Assembly (NCBI GenBank): GCA_017629395.1
Contig: JAGBXH010000343.1
Span: 1-9,307 of the forward strand
Origin: Clostridia bacterium
GTDB lineage: Bacteria; Bacillota; Clostridia; Oscillospirales; CAG-272
DNA: 9,307 nucleotides
Direction of reading: 5' to 3'
Below, piece by piece: positions 6,003 through 9,307 of the stretch (position 1 is the first letter of the stretch; each line of letters starts with the position of its first letter). Made by a program: the position numbers and the translations under genes. The notes under the pieces were generated by a model that saw only the letters and a program-made list of their open reading frames with translations, was not told where the DNA came from and made no database searches.

Positions 6003-7460
6003 GTGGCAATTAACTGGACTGAAGCGCAAATCGCCGAGGTAGTATCCAAGGTGCTTGCACAGGTGCAGTCCCCCGCTCAAAGCTCCGATAAGGAATGGGA
6101 CAGCACCCAGTATCACGGCAGAAAGCTTCTCGGTGTCTATGAAACCATGGAAGAAGCGATCGCCGCTGCTGAAGCAGGCTACAAGGCAGTACGTGCCATG
6201 AGCGTTGCGCAAAGAGAAAAGCTGATCACAACCATTCGCGAGTACACTCGCGCTGAAGCTCCCGCCATGGCGGCTCTCGGCGTTGCCGAGACCAAGATGG
6301 GCCGCGTGGAGCATAAGGTGGCAAAGCACATGCTGGTTGCGGACAAGACCCCCGGTACCGAGGATATCGTTGCCGAGGCAAAGACCGGTGACCACGGCTT
6401 GACGCTCACCGAGCGTGCACCTTTTGGTGTTGTGGGCGCAATCACCCCCTCCACCAACCCCTCCGAAACCGTCATTTGTAACTCGATGGGTATGATCGCC
6501 GCAGGTAACGGCGTCGTATTCAACCCCCACCCCGGTGCCATTGCAACCTCCAACTACGCAGTTGACCTTGTCAACCGCGCAGTACACGCTGCAGGCGGCC
6601 CCGAGATCCTGGTCGCATCCGTCAAGAAGCCCACGCTCGATACCGCGAACGTGATGTACAAGCACCCCTCGATCCGTCTGCTGGTCTGCACCGGCGGCCC
6701 CGGCGTCGTCAAGGCTGTGCTGTCCTCGGGCAAGAAGGCGATCGGCGCAGGTGCGGGTAACCCTCCCGTTATCGTTGACGATACCGCCGACATCGAAAAG
6801 GCAGCCAAGGATATCATCGACGGCTGCACCTTTGATAACAATCTCCCCTGCATTGCCGAGAAGGAGGTTTTCGTCTTCGACAACGTCGCAGACAGACTCA
6901 TCGCCGGCATGCTCAAGAACGGATGCTACAAGCTGACCCGTGCACAGGCAGATGCGCTTGTCAAGGTCGTGCTTGACGAAAAGACCAACCCCAAGACCGG
7001 TAAGACCACTCTTTCGGTCAACCGTGATTGCGTAGGTCGTGACGCTCGCGTTATTCTCGAAAAGATCGGCGTAAAGGTCGGTCCCGAGATCCGCTGCGCC
7101 ATTGCCGAGGTTGAATTCGAGCACCCCTTCGTGCAGGAAGAGCTCATGATGCCTATCCTGGGTATCGTTCGCGTCAAGGATATCGATCAGGCAATCGATC
7201 TGGCGGTCAAGGCTGAGCATGGTAACCGTCACACGGCTCACATGCACTCCAAGAACATCGACAACCTTTCCAGATTTGCAACGGCTGTCGAGACCACCAT
7301 TTTTGTCAAAAACGCACCCTCTTATGCGGGTATCGGATTTGGCGGCGAGGGTCATGCAACCTTCACCATTGCAGGTCCGACAGGCGAAGGTATCACCTCT
7401 GCGAAGAGCTTTACCAGACTGCGCCGCTGCGTAATGGCAGATCACTTCAGAATTATCTGA
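6003..7460 (+). CDS. CoA-acylating aldehyde dehydrogenase, PduP/EutE-like, BMC cargo
   Basis: Oxidises an aldehyde (probably propionaldehyde, possibly lactaldehyde) with NAD+ and CoA to an acyl-CoA inside the microcompartment. From the GTG start the protein has 485 residues, normal for PduP/EutE. Residues 2-20 (INWTEAQIAEVVSKVLAQV) form the N-terminal encapsulation helix, followed by a short Ser/Gln linker. The dehydrogenase core has TPSTNPSET and AAGNGVVFNPHPGA in the cofactor domain, GGPGVVKAV and GAGAGNPPV, and the catalytic cysteine Cys283 in FDNNLPCIAEKE, the PduP-type active-site motif. The C-terminal part has GEGHATFTIAGPTGEG. It sits between aldolase and alcohol dehydrogenase with short gaps, indicating co-transcription. 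Unlike those two neighbours it has no Cys-rich linker. The substrate depends on whether a diol dehydratase is encoded further on. Confidence 0.94.
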   Translation: MAINWTEAQIAEVVSKVLAQVQSPAQSSDKEWDSTQYHGRKLLGVYETMEEAIAAAEAGYKAVRAMSVAQREKLITTIREYTRAEAPAMAALGVAETKMGRVEHKVAKHMLVADKTPGTEDIVAEAKTGDHGLTLTERAPFGVVGAITPSTNPSETVICNSMGMIAAGNGVVFNPHPGAIATSNYAVDLVNRAVHAAGGPEILVASVKKPTLDTANVMYKHPSIRLLVCTGGPGVVKAVLSSGKKAIGAGAGNPPVIVDDTADIEKAAKDIIDGCTFDNNLPCIAEKEVFVFDNVADRLIAGMLKNGCYKLTRAQADALVKVVLDEKTNPKTGKTTLSVNRDCVGRDARVILEKIGVKVGPEIRCAIAEVEFEHPFVQEELMMPILGIVRVKDIDQAIDLAVKAEHGNRHTAHMHSKNIDNLSRFATAVETTIFVKNAPSYAGIGFGGEGHATFTIAGPTGEGITSAKSFTRLRRCVMADHFRII

Positions 7461-7512
7461 TTCAAAGTATAACGACTATTTCGACGCAAATATACGAAAG
7501 GAAAGAAACAAC

Positions 7513-8772
7513 ATGGACTATTCTGCTTCTCAAATTGAAAGCATCGTCCGTCAGGTCCTTGAGGGCATGAACAACGGTGGTCAGAAGCATGAGTGCAAGT
7601 GTGGTGGCAACTGCAAGTGCGGCGGCCACGGTCACAGCCACGGCGGCGCACTCCCCAAGACCGCTCACGTAGCTCTTCTGACAGGCGAAAAGAAAATTGA
7701 AGTTAAGGAATTCCCCATCCCCGAGCTGGGCGATAACGACATCCTCGTAAAGGTAGAGGGTGCGGGTGTTTGCGGAACCGACGTTCACGAGTGGAAGTCC
7801 GACCCCTTCGGTCTGATCCCCGTAACGCTTGGTCACGAGGGCACCGGCGAGGTCGTTGCAGTCGGTAAGAACGTCAAGTTCGACACCGCAGGCAAGCCCA
7901 TCGGCGTTGGCGACAAGATCGTCACCTCGGTAATCAGCTGCGGCGAGTGCTATGCATGCCGCATGGTTCCCGGCAGAACCAACCTCTGCGACAAGCAGGG
8001 CGTATTCGGTCTGATCGGTGACAAGCCCGACGACCACCTCAACGGCTGGTTCGCTGATTACATGGTAATCAAGGGCGGTAAGGGCGTGACCTACTTCCAG
8101 GTCAACGACCTCAACCTCAACCAGAGAATGCTGCTTGAGCTTGCATGCGTTTGCGTACACGCTCTGGAAAGATCTCAGGCAACCGGTCTGATCAAGTTCG
8201 GTTCCAAGGTTCTTCTGCAGGGTTGCGGCCCTGTAGGCTTGATGATGATCTCCGTTCTGCGCGCAGCAGGCGTTAACCACATCATCGCAGTAGACGGTAA
8301 CGAGGACCGTCTGAAGTTCGCTCAGAAGCTGGGCGCAAAGACCACCATCTGCTTCCGCAGACCCGATGAGGACACTCTGGAAAAGAGAGTTGCGAAGGTC
8401 AAGGCAGTTGCAAACGACGTCGGCGTTGACTTTGCATTCCAGTGCACCGGTGCTCCCGTAGCGGCTGCTGATATCTTCAGCTACATCCGTCGCGGCGGCG
8501 GCATGTGCGAGATGGGCTTCTTCGTCAATAACGGCGAGTACTCCATCAACCCCCACCTTGCTATGTGTAACAAGGAGATCAACATCGTTGGCTCTTGGGA
8601 CTACAGCGCAGAGGATTACCCCACTACCATGGCGTTCCTGCGTCAGTGCAAGGAAATGAACATTCCGATCGAAGATCTGATCACGCACTCCTTCCCGCTC
8701 GATAAGATGAACGAGGCTATGGAGACCAACGTGGCTCAGAAGGGCATCAAGATCTGCTATATTGCAGACTGA
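7513..8772 (+). CDS. Zinc-dependent medium-chain alcohol dehydrogenase with N-terminal encapsulation helix
   Basis: MDR-superfamily alcohol dehydrogenase predicted to regenerate NAD+ by reducing an aldehyde (propionaldehyde or lactaldehyde). Residues 2-19 form an encapsulation-type helix (SASQIESIVRQVLEGM). Residues 26-45 are a His/Cys-rich linker with Cys28, 30, 34, 36 and His26, 39, 41, 43. The enzyme core starts near residue 50: catalytic zinc ligands Cys87 (GVCGTD) and His108-Glu109 (GHEGTGEVV), and a structural-zinc loop Cys143, 146, 149, 159 with nine rather than the usual seven residues before the last Cys. The Rossmann motif GCGPVG is at 237-242, and Asp261 after the second strand favours NAD(H). 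It is about 70 residues longer than free-standing relatives, explained by the N-terminal targeting part. AAAGGA at 7497-7502 is the ribosome binding site; the next gene starts 15 bp after its stop. Exact substrate is not readable. Confidence 0.92.
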   Translation: MDYSASQIESIVRQVLEGMNNGGQKHECKCGGNCKCGGHGHSHGGALPKTAHVALLTGEKKIEVKEFPIPELGDNDILVKVEGAGVCGTDVHEWKSDPFGLIPVTLGHEGTGEVVAVGKNVKFDTAGKPIGVGDKIVTSVISCGECYACRMVPGRTNLCDKQGVFGLIGDKPDDHLNGWFADYMVIKGGKGVTYFQVNDLNLNQRMLLELACVCVHALERSQATGLIKFGSKVLLQGCGPVGLMMISVLRAAGVNHIIAVDGNEDRLKFAQKLGAKTTICFRRPDEDTLEKRVAKVKAVANDVGVDFAFQCTGAPVAAADIFSYIRRGGGMCEMGFFVNNGEYSINPHLAMCNKEINIVGSWDYSAEDYPTTMAFLRQCKEMNIPIEDLITHSFPLDKMNEAMETNVAQKGIKICYIAD

Positions 8773-8787
8773 TAAGGAGTTGACGAC

Positions 8788-9198
8788 ATGGCAGCTCTCG
8801 GAATGATCGAGGTTTACGGCTTTGCGACATCCATCGTGGTTGCTGATATCGTGGCAAAGACCGCCAACGTAAAGGTCGTTGCCATCGACCGTAACAAGCC
8901 CGCCAACGCAGACAAATGCGAGGTGCCGCTGGTTATGGTAGTCAAGTTTATGGGTGATCCCTCCGCCGTCGTTGCCGCACACGATCGTGGCGTAGACGAG
9001 GCGAAGCAGAGAGGCTTGTACATCACCTCCAAGATCATCGCAGGACTTGATCCGCAGGTTGAGTGGTTCGCTCACCTGACCGCAACGGGTCGCGACAAGC
9101 TCCGTAACGTAAAGCCTGCAAAGGCAGAAGAGGCTCCGGCTGTTGAGGAAAAGCCGGCTGCTCCCAAAAAAGCTTCCTCTAAAAAAACAAGTAAATAA
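8788..9198 (+). CDS. BMC-H shell protein with expanded pore loop and charged C-terminal tail
   Basis: Single BMC-domain protein expected to form flat hexagonal hexamers of the microcompartment shell. Residues 1-97 are the BMC fold: LGMIEVYGFATSIVVADI at the start, KFMGDPSAVVAAHDRGVDEA in the middle, then the last strand YITSKIIAGLDPQVE. Where PduA-type proteins have the short pore loop KIGSG, this protein has a segment about nine residues longer (34-47, DRNKPANADKCEVP) with Cys44. A tail of about 30 residues (108-136) follows, rich in Ala, Glu, Pro and then Lys, probably disordered. AAGGAG at 8774-8779 precedes the ATG by eight bases. Divergent from the second shell gene that follows, so it likely has a special role such as metal, electron or selective metabolite passage. 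The pore comparison is from memory of PduA. Confidence 0.9.
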   Translation: MAALGMIEVYGFATSIVVADIVAKTANVKVVAIDRNKPANADKCEVPLVMVVKFMGDPSAVVAAHDRGVDEAKQRGLYITSKIIAGLDPQVEWFAHLTATGRDKLRNVKPAKAEEAPAVEEKPAAPKKASSKKTSK

Positions 9199-9218
9199 TT
9201 AAAAAGGAGATAACTAAT

Positions 9219-9307
9219 ATGAAACTCGCACTTGGTATGGTTGAGACCAGAGGTCTCGTAGCTGCTATCGAAGCAGCTGATGCAATGGTTAAGGCTGCTA
9301 ACGTTAC
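9219..9307 (+). CDS. Canonical BMC-H shell protein, N-terminal part (runs off the window)
   Basis: The first 29 codons read MKLALGMVETRGLVAAIEAA, then DAMVKAANV, the highly conserved beginning of PduA/EutM-type BMC-H proteins. AGGAG (9205-9209) lies nine bases before the ATG, and the gap from the previous stop is 20 bp, so it is co-transcribed. It is probably the bulk shell hexamer; its pore loop and C-terminus lie beyond the edge. Confidence 0.9.
   Translation, partial: MKLALGMVETRGLVAAIEAADAMVKAANV

Noticed and set aside
5925..7445. 506-codon minus-strand open frame opposite the aldehyde dehydrogenase
   Set aside because: Shadow frame produced by strong third-position C/T bias; composition rich in Cys, Gly, Asp and Val without recognisable domains.
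7462..9075. 537-codon minus-strand open frame opposite the alcohol dehydrogenase and shell gene
   Set aside because: Spans two genuine plus-strand genes and their intergenic gap, has no domain signature, and shows the same shadow composition.
1..9307. CRISPR arrays, tRNA or rRNA genes, transposases
   Set aside because: I found no regularly spaced direct repeats, no cloverleaf with a TTCGA-type arm, no rRNA motifs and no transposase-like protein in any frame.

Overview
The window looks like part of an anaerobic Firmicutes (class Clostridia) chromosome, perhaps an Oscillospirales-like gut organism. The reasons are strong AGGAGG-type ribosome binding sites, sigma-A style promoters (TTGNNN-17-TATAAT), a methionyl-tRNA synthetase with a fused C-terminal tRNA-binding domain lying next to a TatD-type nuclease, and a fermentative microcompartment operon. 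The lineage is inferred from gene style only and is not proven.

Layout. The left third is transcribed leftward: nagA (GlcNAc-6-phosphate deacetylase, 2277-3431), then metG (225-2195), then the first codons of a gene starting MKLFDSHAH, which is the usual TatD beginning (1-28). A folded, multi-hairpin repeat-like element (66-158) and a GC-rich hairpin (188-215) sit between metG and this gene. An AT-rich 453-bp intergenic region (3432-3884) separates the leftward genes from a rightward operon. It holds a well-formed promoter for each direction, an inverted repeat overlapping the ackA -35 box, and a Rex-like palindrome upstream.

The right two thirds (3885-9307, continuing past the edge) is the beginning of a bacterial microcompartment (BMC) operon: ackA (acetate/propionate kinase), a class II sugar-phosphate aldolase, a CoA-acylating aldehyde dehydrogenase, a zinc alcohol dehydrogenase, an unusual BMC-H shell protein with an enlarged pore loop and a charged tail, and the start of a canonical BMC-H shell protein. 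Aldolase, aldehyde dehydrogenase and alcohol dehydrogenase each carry a short amphipathic helix of the encapsulation-peptide type (C-, N- and N-terminal respectively), so all three are predicted lumen cargo.

How the genes would work together: fuculose-1-phosphate or rhamnulose-1-phosphate is split to DHAP plus lactaldehyde. The alcohol dehydrogenase recycles NAD(H), and the aldehyde dehydrogenase makes an acyl-CoA. A phosphotransacylase (not in the window) would pass the acyl group to AckA for ATP. The order aldolase - aldehyde dehydrogenase - Zn alcohol dehydrogenase - shell proteins resembles fucose/rhamnose glycyl-radical-type (GRM5-like) loci of Clostridia. No glycyl radical diol dehydratase is visible here, so the class remains open until the downstream sequence is seen.

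Most notable observations: two different cargo enzymes carry Cys-rich (CxC-type) linkers directly beside their encapsulation helices; the first shell protein has a roughly 9-residue pore-loop expansion containing a cysteine; AckA carries a Ser at a normally Asn active-site position; and the ackA promoter is overlapped by a clear operator-like inverted repeat.
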